This document shows positions 35,254-43,102 of a stretch of DNA of 64,000 nucleotides, in pieces. The notes under the pieces were generated by a model. It was given only the letters and a program-made list of their open reading frames with translations. It was not told the origin of the DNA and did not search any database. Both the position numbers and the translations under genes were made by a program. Within the stretch, counting starts at the first letter, position 1. Every line of letters starts with the position of its first letter. Origin of the DNA: Tunturibacter empetritectus (GTDB lineage: Bacteria > Acidobacteriota > Terriglobia > Terriglobales > Acidobacteriaceae); contig NZ_CP132932.1 in assembly GCF_040358985.1 (NCBI RefSeq), positions 3,534,001-3,598,000 on the forward strand. Reading direction: 5' to 3'.

Positions 35254-35670
35254 TCAGAGTGCAAAAGTTCGAGGTTTTACGTTTTCGCGGATGAAGGTGA
35301 TGGTGGTTTCAAGCGGCGTTCCCGGTCCGAAGATGGCCGAGACGCCGTTTTCTTTTAATTTCGGCTGGTCCTCGTCGGGGATGGTGCCCCCCAGGACTAG
35401 GAGGATGTCTTCGGCCTTCTGCTCGCGGAGGAGAGCCGTGATGCGGGGCACGATGACGTTGTGGGCACCGGAGAGGATGGAGAGTCCGATGCAGTCGACG
35501 TCCTCCTGGATGGCGGCGGAGACGATCATCTCGGGGGTCTGGCGGAGGCCGGTGTAGATGACTTCCATGCCGGCGTCGCGGAGCGCGCGGGCGATGATTT
35601 TGGCGCCGCGGTCGTGGCCGTCGAGGCCGGGTTTTGCGACGAGAACGCGGATTGGAGGCTTGTTAGGCAT
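35254..35670 (-). CDS. Standalone cobalamin-binding subunit (methylmalonyl-CoA mutase C-terminal type)
   Basis: The 138-residue protein is a complete B12-binding Rossmann domain. Asp17-x-His19-x-x-Gly22 (GLDGHDRG) provides the lower axial His, and [10 protein letters not shown] and LGGTIPDED complete the corrin pocket. It corresponds to the C-terminal domain of methylmalonyl-CoA or isobutyryl-CoA mutase (McmA2/IcmB type small subunit). Its large catalytic partner is not in the window. It is convergent with the branched-chain catabolic genes, consistent with propionyl- or isobutyryl-CoA metabolism. Confidence 0.92.
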   Translation of the reverse strand: MPNKPPIRVLVAKPGLDGHDRGAKIIARALRDAGMEVIYTGLRQTPEMIVSAAIQEDVDCIGLSILSGAHNVIVPRITALLREQKAEDILLVLGGTIPDEDQPKLKENGVSAIFGPGTPLETTITFIRENVKPRTFAL

Positions 35671-35745
35671 TAAAGAGCGAGTATATCTGTGTGTTGCGAA
35701 GATTGGACAATGCGGCGCATGACTGAGATAAGTTGTCTGGTTGAA

Positions 35746-38253
35746 CTAGAAGTTGTCTTCGTCGCCGATGGGCATGCCGGGTGGGGCTTCGATGGGTTTA
35801 GCGGGGATGAACTTGGCGGGGTCGCGGTTGAAGTCGTTGATGCGGTCGATGAGGGCGGCGCGGTGGATGGCTTCGGCGGTGTCGGGTAGCGGGGCCGCGG
35901 TGGTCCACTGCTTGAGGAGATCGTTGAGGTGGGAGCGGGCGATGGCGCGAGCTTGCGTGGAGGCTTGCGGGTTGACAGCGAGAGAGAGCATCGCTTCGAG
36001 GGCGCGGAACTCTACGGCGCGTTCTACTTCCGAAGACATGGTGTGTCCGCCTTCTGGACGCTCGGCGGTGGTCTTGGAGATGGCTTCGAGGACGCCGCGG
36101 AGTGAGGGGGCGTCGGCGAGGCGCATGTGGTACTGGACGAGGCGCGAGGCGCGGGCTGGGTCGAGTAGGACGTTTAGGGTGAGGTCGGCGGCGGACTCGG
36201 CGGGGGCGATGGGGTCGAAGGTGAGGCCGGTCTCGGAGGGGAAGGACTCGCGGGTGCGGGGGAGGCCGGGTGGGCGTGGTGGGAGGATTTTGAGGAGGGT
36301 CTCGGGCAGGGTGAGGGTCTCGGGGGAGAGAGTTTTGAGGACGGCGGTGAGGGCTTTCTTCTGCTCGGCGGAGGAGACGATTCCGGGGTTGGGTTGGCCG
36401 TCGCCGCGGAGGCTGTAGCGGTAGTCGAGGCCGCCGATCTCTTTGATGGTGGCTTCGGTTTGGTAGCGGTGGAGAAGGTAGAGGGGGACGAGGGTGTCTT
36501 CGAGCTGCGCCATGGGGGTGCCCGTGGTGATGGCGTTCTCGTTGAAGCGGGCTAGGGCGGCGGTGCGGATGGTTAAGATGCGGTCGAGTTCGTCGGCGGG
36601 ATCAATGCCGTTGTCCCAGAGGTGAGCATGGGGGTGCGCTCCGCCGAGGGGGCGCGCGTCTTCATCAGTGATGTAGAGGAGGCCGGTCTTTTCGCTGGCT
36701 TCGAGGATGTTGTTTAGAGCGGCGGGGTCTTCGGTCGGATGTTTATTGGTATCGAATTCGCGGTAGCCGTAGTCGATGGCGACCTTGTCCCAGATGCCGA
36801 TGTTGACGCCGTAGCTTTCGGTGAGGCTGGGGATGCCTTCTTTGTTGAGGGTGATGTAGGGATGGGGGTAGTCCATGACGGAGACGGACTCTTCGGGGGT
36901 GTGAGGGAAGGAGCTTGCGGCGAAGTTGTGCGCGAGGCCGAGGGTGTGGCCGGTCTCGTGCGCGGCTAGCTGGCGGGTGCGGGCTAGTGCCATTGCCAGC
37001 ATGGGATCGGTTGATGGTGGGAGTGGCTTGCCGTTGACGTAGGGGCTGAGGAGGGCTTCGGCGATGAGGTAGTCCTGACGGCTACGGAGGGAGCCGAGGG
37101 TGACATTGCCTTTGATGATTTCGCCCGTGCGTGGGTCGGCGACGGCGGAGCCGTAGCTCCAGCCACGGGTGTAGCGGTGGACCCACTGGATGATGTTGTA
37201 GCGGATGTCCATGGGGTCGGCGTCGGCGGGGAGGATGTCGACGCGGAAAGTGCCTTTAGCCCAGCCTGCGGATTGAAAGGCCTGATCCCACCAGCGCGCG
37301 CCTTCGAGGAGAGCGGTGCGGATGGGCTCAGGGGCGCCGCGGTCAACGTAGTACTGGAGGGGGGTGACGGCTTCGCAGCTTTGTTTGCAGGATGGATCTT
37401 TTTTGATGAGGCGGTGGCGGATGATGAACTGCTGGTCTAAATTCGCGCCTAACGGCGCCGCGTAATCTCTGTAGGTGGTGGGGAAGTAGCCGGCGCGGGG
37501 GTCGAAGCGGCGAGGGGTGAAGCCGGGGCCGGGGAGTTCGATGAAGGACTGGTGTTCGCGGAGGGTTATGGCGTGGGGGTCGGGCGTGACGTTGGTGACG
37601 AACTCTGCTTTGGTGGGGTCGTCGGTGGTGAAGGTGAGGATGGATTCTACTTCGGTGTTTTTGGGGAAGGCTTTGGTGGCGTCGAGGGCGATGGTAGAGC
37701 GGTCGGCGTCAAGTTTGTAGGTGCCTTGCTTGGTGGTGGTGAGGGTTTCGGCTACGCGGTGGGCGTCGCGGAGGTAGAAGTCTGTCGCGTCGATGAGGAC
37801 GGCGCCGCTGGGGTCTTCGGCCTCGACTTTGAAGCCGTAGAGGATGGACTCGGGGAAGGATTGGCGGACGGCTAGTTGCTCGAGTGGGTCGGTGGAGCTG
37901 GAGCGGAAGGATTGGTTGGGTTCGACGAGGAGGACTTTGGGGCCAGTGCGCTCGAAGTGGAGGATCTCGCCGGAGGAGATCTGGCCGCGGTCGAGGCCGA
38001 GGTCGTTGGAGCCGGTGCCGTAGGGGAGGGAGTGGGTGTAGAGGAGGTCGGGGCTGCGGCCGGAGGGATCGAGGTGGGGAATCTCGAGGTAGAGCTTGCC
38101 GGCTTTGGCGTCCCAGTCGAGCGGGAGGTAGCCGTCGAGGTGCTTCATGCCGGAGGTCTTGGCGGCGATGGTCTGCGCGGAGATTGTAACCGGAATAGCT
38201 GCATAAAAAAATGCGGAGATGGCGAGGAGGGCCAGGGTCATGCGTTTGGGCAT
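35746..38253 (-). CDS. Secreted zinc-dependent metalloprotease (DUF5117/DUF4953 type)
   Basis: The 835-residue protein has a signal peptide (residues 1-26, ending ISAQ), an N-terminal beta domain of about 250 residues (GYLPLDWDAKAGKLYLEIP), and a metzincin-like catalytic region with HETGHTLGLAHNF at about 433-445. The SVMDYPHP sequence is the likely Met-turn. A long helical C-terminal domain follows. Large secreted proteins of this layout are frequent in acidobacteria and Bacteroidetes. The substrate is unknown. It is downstream of the GT2 gene with a short gap and could be co-transcribed. Confidence 0.9.
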   Translation of the reverse strand: MPKRMTLALLAISAFFYAAIPVTISAQTIAAKTSGMKHLDGYLPLDWDAKAGKLYLEIPHLDPSGRSPDLLYTHSLPYGTGSNDLGLDRGQISSGEILHFERTGPKVLLVEPNQSFRSSSTDPLEQLAVRQSFPESILYGFKVEAEDPSGAVLIDATDFYLRDAHRVAETLTTTKQGTYKLDADRSTIALDATKAFPKNTEVESILTFTTDDPTKAEFVTNVTPDPHAITLREHQSFIELPGPGFTPRRFDPRAGYFPTTYRDYAAPLGANLDQQFIIRHRLIKKDPSCKQSCEAVTPLQYYVDRGAPEPIRTALLEGARWWDQAFQSAGWAKGTFRVDILPADADPMDIRYNIIQWVHRYTRGWSYGSAVADPRTGEIIKGNVTLGSLRSRQDYLIAEALLSPYVNGKPLPPSTDPMLAMALARTRQLAAHETGHTLGLAHNFAASSFPHTPEESVSVMDYPHPYITLNKEGIPSLTESYGVNIGIWDKVAIDYGYREFDTNKHPTEDPAALNNILEASEKTGLLYITDEDARPLGGAHPHAHLWDNGIDPADELDRILTIRTAALARFNENAITTGTPMAQLEDTLVPLYLLHRYQTEATIKEIGGLDYRYSLRGDGQPNPGIVSSAEQKKALTAVLKTLSPETLTLPETLLKILPPRPPGLPRTRESFPSETGLTFDPIAPAESAADLTLNVLLDPARASRLVQYHMRLADAPSLRGVLEAISKTTAERPEGGHTMSSEVERAVEFRALEAMLSLAVNPQASTQARAIARSHLNDLLKQWTTAAPLPDTAEAIHRAALIDRINDFNRDPAKFIPAKPIEAPPGMPIGDEDNF

Positions 38254-38282
38254 GGTTTTGTTTTACACCAGAGCGCGCGGGG

Positions 38283-39068
38283 CTAACGAGAGCGAGCGGT
38301 CTGCCAGGCCTTGGCGTACTGCCAGCTGGTGTAGGTGGAGTGGTAGAGGTGGAGCAGGAGACCTTCGCGGCCGTCGAGGAAGCCGAGGCGGAGGAGATAG
38401 TTTCGGAAGAAGGTTAGGGTGGGGAGGATGAGGACGTTGTGGAGGAGTGCGAGGCGTGAGTAGCTGGTGTGGCCCTTTTCGATGACGGTCTGCGCGCCGA
38501 GGGTGCTGTAGCGGTTGAGGCTTTCGATGTAGCTCTCGAGGGTGGGGTAGGCGTGGTGGACGATGTCGTGTTTGAGGGTCTCGGTGATGCCGTCGAGGGC
38601 GATGGTCTCGTGGACGGGGCGATCGGTAAAGCGGGCGGGGGGCGCGAAGTTGGCGGAGTGGCGGCGGAAGAGGCGGAGGTGGGGATCGGGATAGAAGCCG
38701 CCGTGACGGATCCAGCGGCCGAGGAAGAGATTGCGTCGGCGGAGGAGGTAGGCGTCGGCGGTGGGAGAGGCGGCGAGGAGAGCGCTGATCTCGGCTTGCA
38801 GCTCGGGGGTGAGGGCTTCGTCGGCGTCGAGGGAGAGGATCCAGGTGCCGGTGCAGCGCTCGATGGCGAAGTTCTTCTGTGCGGCGAAGCCCTGCCAGGG
38901 CTCGAGGAAGAGCTTGGCCTTGAATTCGGCGGCGATCTCGAGGGTGCGGTCGGTGGAGCCGGAGTCGACGACAATGATCTCGTCGGCGAATTGAACGCTG
39001 GCGAGGGTGCGGGCCAGATTGGCCTCTTCGTTGAGCGTGATGATCGCTACGGACAGCTTCGGCGTCAT
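38283..39068 (-). CDS. Family 2 glycosyltransferase, WaaE/KdtX-like
   Basis: The 261-residue protein has a GT-A fold start (LSVAIITLNEEANLARTL), the nucleotide site VVDSGSTDRT, the metal motif LSLDADEAL, and the family-specific WQGFAAQKNFAIERC, FLGRWIRHGGFYPD and RLFRR.SA motifs of LPS inner-core beta-1,4-glucosyltransferase WaaE and relatives. It probably adds a sugar to lipopolysaccharide core or another glycolipid at the cytoplasmic face. A C-terminal helix pair (RLALLHNVLILPTLTFFRNYLLRLGF) is likely membrane-associated. Confidence 0.9.
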   Translation of the reverse strand: MTPKLSVAIITLNEEANLARTLASVQFADEIIVVDSGSTDRTLEIAAEFKAKLFLEPWQGFAAQKNFAIERCTGTWILSLDADEALTPELQAEISALLAASPTADAYLLRRRNLFLGRWIRHGGFYPDPHLRLFRRHSANFAPPARFTDRPVHETIALDGITETLKHDIVHHAYPTLESYIESLNRYSTLGAQTVIEKGHTSYSRLALLHNVLILPTLTFFRNYLLRLGFLDGREGLLLHLYHSTYTSWQYAKAWQTARSR

Positions 39069-39202
39069 GATGGCTATCCCATCCTCCCAAGTACGGGAGC
39101 GAAGATCTCTGGTTGTGCTTTATGCTCAGTGGCCGGGATGGCCGCTTGAAGGGTTTAGTTTATTACGATTTTTGCGAGTTGGAGATTCATTTTTTCTACT
39201 TC

Positions 39203-39541
39203 TCAGGGGAGGGTGATGGTGGCGTCTTTGAGATGCTCGCGGAGGAGGCGCTGGGTGAGGGTCTTGAGGTTTTCTCCGGTTTTGGTGAGGGTGAAGGCGG
39301 CGGTGGCTTCGGCCCAGTCTAGTTTAAAGCTGGTGGATTGCGCGGAGATCCAGACCTGGCGGATGGGCGTGTTGGGCGTGATGACGAACTTGCTGGAGCC
39401 GTTTTCGAAGATGATGTTCATGACGCCGTTGTTGTCTTCGAACTCGAAGCCGGCGCCGTCGTCTTCTGCGGCGATGAGGGACTGCTTGAGGGACTCGAGG
39501 GCTTTGTCGGATTCGCGGCGGAAGGTGGCTTCGTCGATCAT
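39203..39541 (-). CDS. cyaY: Frataxin-like iron donor protein CyaY
   Basis: The 112-residue protein matches the frataxin fold: acidic first helix (DEATFRRESDKALESL, then AAEDDG), strands FEFEDNNGVMNIIF and the diagnostic KFVITPNTPIRQVWISAQS followed by FKLDW. Frataxins bind iron through the acidic helix and modulate IscS-dependent Fe-S cluster assembly. It ends with a short C-terminal helix (LKTLTQRLLREHL). No isc genes are next to it. The next upstream gene on the same strand is crcB, 28 bases away. Confidence 0.88.
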   Translation of the reverse strand: MIDEATFRRESDKALESLKQSLIAAEDDGAGFEFEDNNGVMNIIFENGSSKFVITPNTPIRQVWISAQSTSFKLDWAEATAAFTLTKTGENLKTLTQRLLREHLKDATITLP

Positions 39542-39569
39542 GAGGTTAGTTTACCCGGTGTACTTTCTT

Positions 39570-39992
39570 TTAGCCGGTGTACTCTTCCCGGGCTGTTTCG
39601 GCGATGGCCTGGGCCGGGACGGTGCGGTGGGCGAGGAGATGGCCCGCGGCTACAGCGGCGACGCACAGGATAACGGAGAGAAAGATGTTGGCGAGGGCTC
39701 GGCCCCATGCACCGGATCGCATCAGGTCGAAGGTCTGCAGGCTGAAGGAGGAGAAGGTGGTGAAGCCTCCGCAGATGCCGATCATGACGAAGAGGCGGAG
39801 GTTCTCGGATGCAGGATAGCGGCCGCTTTGCAGGGTGAGGGTACCGAAGTAGCCGATGACGAATGACCCGAGCACATTGATGAGAATCGTGCCGAAGGGA
39901 AATCCGATGCTGTAGGTGAGTGTGAGACGCGTGATGGCGTAACGCAGCAGGCCACCCAGTGCACTGCCGATTGTGACCCAGAGATAGGACAT
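39570..39992 (-). CDS. crcB: Fluoride ion channel CrcB/Fluc
   Basis: The 140-residue protein has four membrane helices and the Fluc motifs: GALGGLLRYAI-like start (ALGGLLRYAITR), GTILINVLGSFVIG with the pore Asn, and GGFTTFSSFSLQT with the Phe box. Fluc proteins work as antiparallel dual-topology dimers exporting fluoride. The start ATG 39992 has GAGG 6 bases upstream. A fluoride riboswitch aptamer lies at 40031-40083 in the leader, so expression is very probably fluoride-controlled. Confidence 0.96.
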   Translation of the reverse strand: MSYLWVTIGSALGGLLRYAITRLTLTYSIGFPFGTILINVLGSFVIGYFGTLTLQSGRYPASENLRLFVMIGICGGFTTFSSFSLQTFDLMRSGAWGRALANIFLSVILCVAAVAAGHLLAHRTVPAQAIAETAREEYTG

Positions 39993-40030
39993 CGTCTGCC
40001 TCGTTGTTCCTCAGATTGCGAAGATCGAAT

Positions 40031-40083
40031 TGGCAGAGGTCATCAGCCGGGTGTTTACGGCGGTTTTGGGAGACCTCATTCCC
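40031..40083 (-). promoter_or_regulatory. Fluoride riboswitch (crcB motif) in the crcB leader
   Basis: Read on the minus strand, the RNA has P1 GGGA...UCCC enclosing AUGAGGUC, then AAAACC, a short P2 stem-loop, and the conserved CUGAUGACCUCUGCC. GAGGUC in the P1 loop and GACCUC at the 3' end form a 6-bp pseudoknot, the hallmark of the fluoride aptamer (known form GAUGAGGCC ... CUGAUGGCCUCU). Its 3' end UCUGCC (40032-40037) is complementary to GGCAGA covering the crcB Shine-Dalgarno (39995-40002), suggesting translational control. Confidence 0.88.
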
Positions 40084-40321
40084 ATGCTTCTATCGTAGCA
40101 GTGTTTATCAGTCTTATGATTTGCTTGCAGAGAGGCTTCTGAATTTGAGGGTCTTCCCGCAGTCTTTTTGAGATACCTATTGCTATGCCATAGGGGAAGT
40201 GAGAATATGTATGGGTTGGCAATAGGAGCGGTCCATTGAGAGTCAGCAAGACTACGATAAATGCAGGACAGTGCACACTGGCTCTGGTCTCAGGTTGCTT
40301 CTCTATTGTGGAGGAGGTTTG

Positions 40322-43006
40322 ATGCGAAGGCTGCGCGCGTTCTGGATGAGGGTTTTTGGGGCTTTGCGAAGTGGGGGTAGAGGCACGGAGTTGGCCGACG
40401 AACTGGAGAGCCATCTTCAGATGCACATCGAAGATAATGTCCGGTCTGGGATGTCGTCAGAGGAGGCGCGACGGCAGGCTTTGATTCGGCTTGGGGGATT
40501 GGAGCAGACGAGGCAGGCCTATCGCGAGAGACAGGGGCTACCTGGTGTCGAGACGCTGTGGCAGGATGTTTGGTTTGGCCTGCGTGTGCTGGGGAAGAGT
40601 CGTGGATTTACGGTCGTGGCGGTGCTGACGCTGGCGCTGGGAATAGGAGCGAACACGGCTCTGTTTTCGGTTATCAATGCGGTGCTGCTGAATCCGCTTC
40701 CTTATCCTCACGCGGAGGAGCTGCTTACAGTCCATGCAGCAAAGCAGAACTTCAATGAAGGCTCCATCTCCTACCTGAACTTTCGCGACTGGCAGCGTGA
40801 TAACAAGACCTTGAGTGCGCTGGCTGTTTCGCGGGGCACCGGGTACATCCTGACTGGTACAGGCGCTTCGGAGGAGGTGCGAGGAGAGCTTGTCTCTTCG
40901 GACTTCTTTTCTCTTCTGGGAGTGAAGCCGGTGGCGGGGCGGCTGTTTGCTCCCCATGAGGATGAGATTGGGCAGAGTCCTGTGGCTATGATCAGCGCGG
41001 GGTTCTGGAAGCGGAAGCTTGGAGGGCGGCCTGATGCGATCGGGAAGGCGCTCACGCTGGATGGACGTGACTACATTGTTGTCGGGGTAATGCCTGCGAG
41101 CTTCAACCTTGCGATCAATAACTTTCGTGCCAGTGATATTTACGTGCCGATCGGTCAGTTTCAAAATCCTGCGCTAAGCGATCGGGCCGCGGGGCTTGGC
41201 ATACACGGTATCGCGAGGCTGAAGCCTGGAGTGACGCTGGAGCAGGCGCAGGCGGATATGGAGAGAGTCTCGCGAGGCGTTGAGGCGGCTTTCCCGGCAG
41301 AGGATCAGGGGATTCGTGCCAGGCTGGTGCCGTTCAAGGAGTCGCTGGTACGCGAAGTACGCCCGCTGCTGGTGGTCTTGATGGGGGCTGTCGTGTTTGT
41401 GCTGCTGATTGCCTGCGTCAACGTTGCGAACCTGTTGCTGGCGAGATCAAATGTCCGCGCACAGGAGTTTGCGGTGCGGTCGGCTCTGGGAGCAAGCCGG
41501 GGACGGCTGCTGCGGCAGTTGCTGACGGAGAGTCTAATTCTTTCCGTGCTGGGTGGAGGGTTGGGCCTTGTGCTGGCTGCTGTGGGAACGCATGTGCTAG
41601 TGAAGATGGTGCCGCAGGGACTGCCGCGAGCTGCGGAGATTCATCTGAACTGGCTGGTGCTGTGCTTTACGGCGTTGATCTCGCTGGCTTCGGGGACGCT
41701 GTTTGGTTTTGCGCCTGCGATGAGGATGTTTAAACAGAATGTACAGAGCGCGCTGAAGTCCGGGGGACGCGGGACAGGTGTCGCAAGCCACCGCATGCAG
41801 GACTCGTTGGTCATCCTTCAGATGGCTTCGGCTTTGGTGCTGTTGATCGGTGCGGGGTTGATGATTCGCAGCATGGTGAAGCTGTCGAACGTAGACCCAG
41901 GCTTCCGGTCGAAGGGCGTGATGACGTTTGGTCTTGAGGCTGCGCCGGAGATGAAGGGCGCTAACCCCGATGCGGTGCGAGCCTATCTGCGCGAGGCGCG
42001 GCGGAGGATCGCTCTTACGCCTGATGTTGAAGCGGTATCGTTTTCATGGGCCGCGCTGCCGATGATGTCTGATGATGAGCAGTTCTTCTGGCTGGAGGGA
42101 GAGCCGAAGCCGGCAAGCCAGAATACGATGCGTTCGGCGATACGGTATCTGGTTGGAGCCGACTATCTGCGGGTGATGGGGATTCCTTTGCTGCGGGGCC
42201 GATTTCTGTTGGACACCGATGATGAGAAATCGGAGCGTGTGATTGTGATTGATGATGTGTTTGCGCGGAAGTTTTTCGGGGATGCCGATCCGATCGGCAA
42301 GCGCATTGCTCTGGATCAGTTTAATGATCCGGCGCTGGTGGTGGGAGTTGTGGGGCATGTGAATCAATGGGGGCTTGATAGCGACCTGGCAAGTTCGCTT
42401 CGTGCCGAGACGTACCAATCCATGCTGCAGTTGTCGGAGGTCCAGTTGAGTATGGTTGTCCACGGAATGGACACGGTGGTCCGTTCGAAGTCCGGTGGTA
42501 CTCCGAGCTTCAAGAGCATCGAGAGATCGGTAACTCAGATGAATCAGGAGCAGGTGGTTTATAACCCGGAGACGATGGAAGACGTTATCTCCGACACGCT
42601 TGCTACGCGGCGGTTCGCGATGATTCTGCTGGCGGTGTTTGCAGGTACAGCGCTGGTGCTGGCGAGCATTGGGATGTATGGCGTGATCTCTTATCTTGTG
42701 GGACAACGTTCGCGCGAGATCGGGATACGCATGGCGCTGGGAGCGGATCGCAGGGATGTGCTTCGATGGGTGCTGGGGCGCGGCAGCAGGCTTGCGCTGA
42801 TCGGCGCCGGGTGTGGATTGATCGTTGCGCTGGCGCTGACTCGGACGATCGCAGGTTCCTCATTGCTGTATGGGGTGCGGCCTTATGACCCGTGGACCTT
42901 CTTCGTCGTAGTTGTGGTGATGATGGGAGTGGCTTTGGTGGCCTGTTATATTCCGGCGCGACGAGCGACACGGATTGACCCGATGACGGCGCTGCGTACC
43001 GATTAA
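40322..43006 (+). CDS. ADOP-type ABC transporter permease (MacB/FtsX duplicated)
   Basis: ATG 40322 has GGAGGAGG just upstream; 894 residues. A cytoplasmic N-terminal segment of about 75 residues (ELESHLQMHIEDNVRSGMSSEEARRQALIRLGG) is diagnostic of acidobacterial duplicated orphan permeases (ADOP). Two MacB periplasmic domains (about 115-330 and 530-730) each precede a FtsX helix bundle (about 370-485 and 775-890), with the EFAVRSALGASRGRLLRQLLTES and REIGIRMALGADRRDVLRW loops. These large permeases occur without a neighbouring ATPase, as here. The cargo is unknown. Confidence 0.93.
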   Translation: MRRLRAFWMRVFGALRSGGRGTELADELESHLQMHIEDNVRSGMSSEEARRQALIRLGGLEQTRQAYRERQGLPGVETLWQDVWFGLRVLGKSRGFTVVAVLTLALGIGANTALFSVINAVLLNPLPYPHAEELLTVHAAKQNFNEGSISYLNFRDWQRDNKTLSALAVSRGTGYILTGTGASEEVRGELVSSDFFSLLGVKPVAGRLFAPHEDEIGQSPVAMISAGFWKRKLGGRPDAIGKALTLDGRDYIVVGVMPASFNLAINNFRASDIYVPIGQFQNPALSDRAAGLGIHGIARLKPGVTLEQAQADMERVSRGVEAAFPAEDQGIRARLVPFKESLVREVRPLLVVLMGAVVFVLLIACVNVANLLLARSNVRAQEFAVRSALGASRGRLLRQLLTESLILSVLGGGLGLVLAAVGTHVLVKMVPQGLPRAAEIHLNWLVLCFTALISLASGTLFGFAPAMRMFKQNVQSALKSGGRGTGVASHRMQDSLVILQMASALVLLIGAGLMIRSMVKLSNVDPGFRSKGVMTFGLEAAPEMKGANPDAVRAYLREARRRIALTPDVEAVSFSWAALPMMSDDEQFFWLEGEPKPASQNTMRSAIRYLVGADYLRVMGIPLLRGRFLLDTDDEKSERVIVIDDVFARKFFGDADPIGKRIALDQFNDPALVVGVVGHVNQWGLDSDLASSLRAETYQSMLQLSEVQLSMVVHGMDTVVRSKSGGTPSFKSIERSVTQMNQEQVVYNPETMEDVISDTLATRRFAMILLAVFAGTALVLASIGMYGVISYLVGQRSREIGIRMALGADRRDVLRWVLGRGSRLALIGAGCGLIVALALTRTIAGSSLLYGVRPYDPWTFFVVVVVMMGVALVACYIPARRATRIDPMTALRTD

Positions 43007-43057
43007 GCCAAGGCAGCGTAGAAGGGAAGACAGTTTCAGAACGAGCGGACAAAAAAT

Positions 43058-43082
43058 CGGCCGCCCAATGTGCAGGCGGCCG
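43058..43082 (-). terminator. Rho-independent terminator of the TIGR03118 gene
   Basis: On the minus strand an 8-bp stem (GGCGGCCG / CGGCCGCC) with a 9-base loop is followed by ATTTTTTG. It lies 21 bases after the TIGR03118 gene's stop codon. Confidence 0.88.
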
Positions 43083-43102
43083 TGAGGAAGGACCTCTGTT
43101 GA

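Noticed and set aside
40076-40426. 116-codon minus-strand frame upstream of crcB
   Set aside because: It overlaps the start of the ADOP gene and the riboswitch and has no protein-like features.
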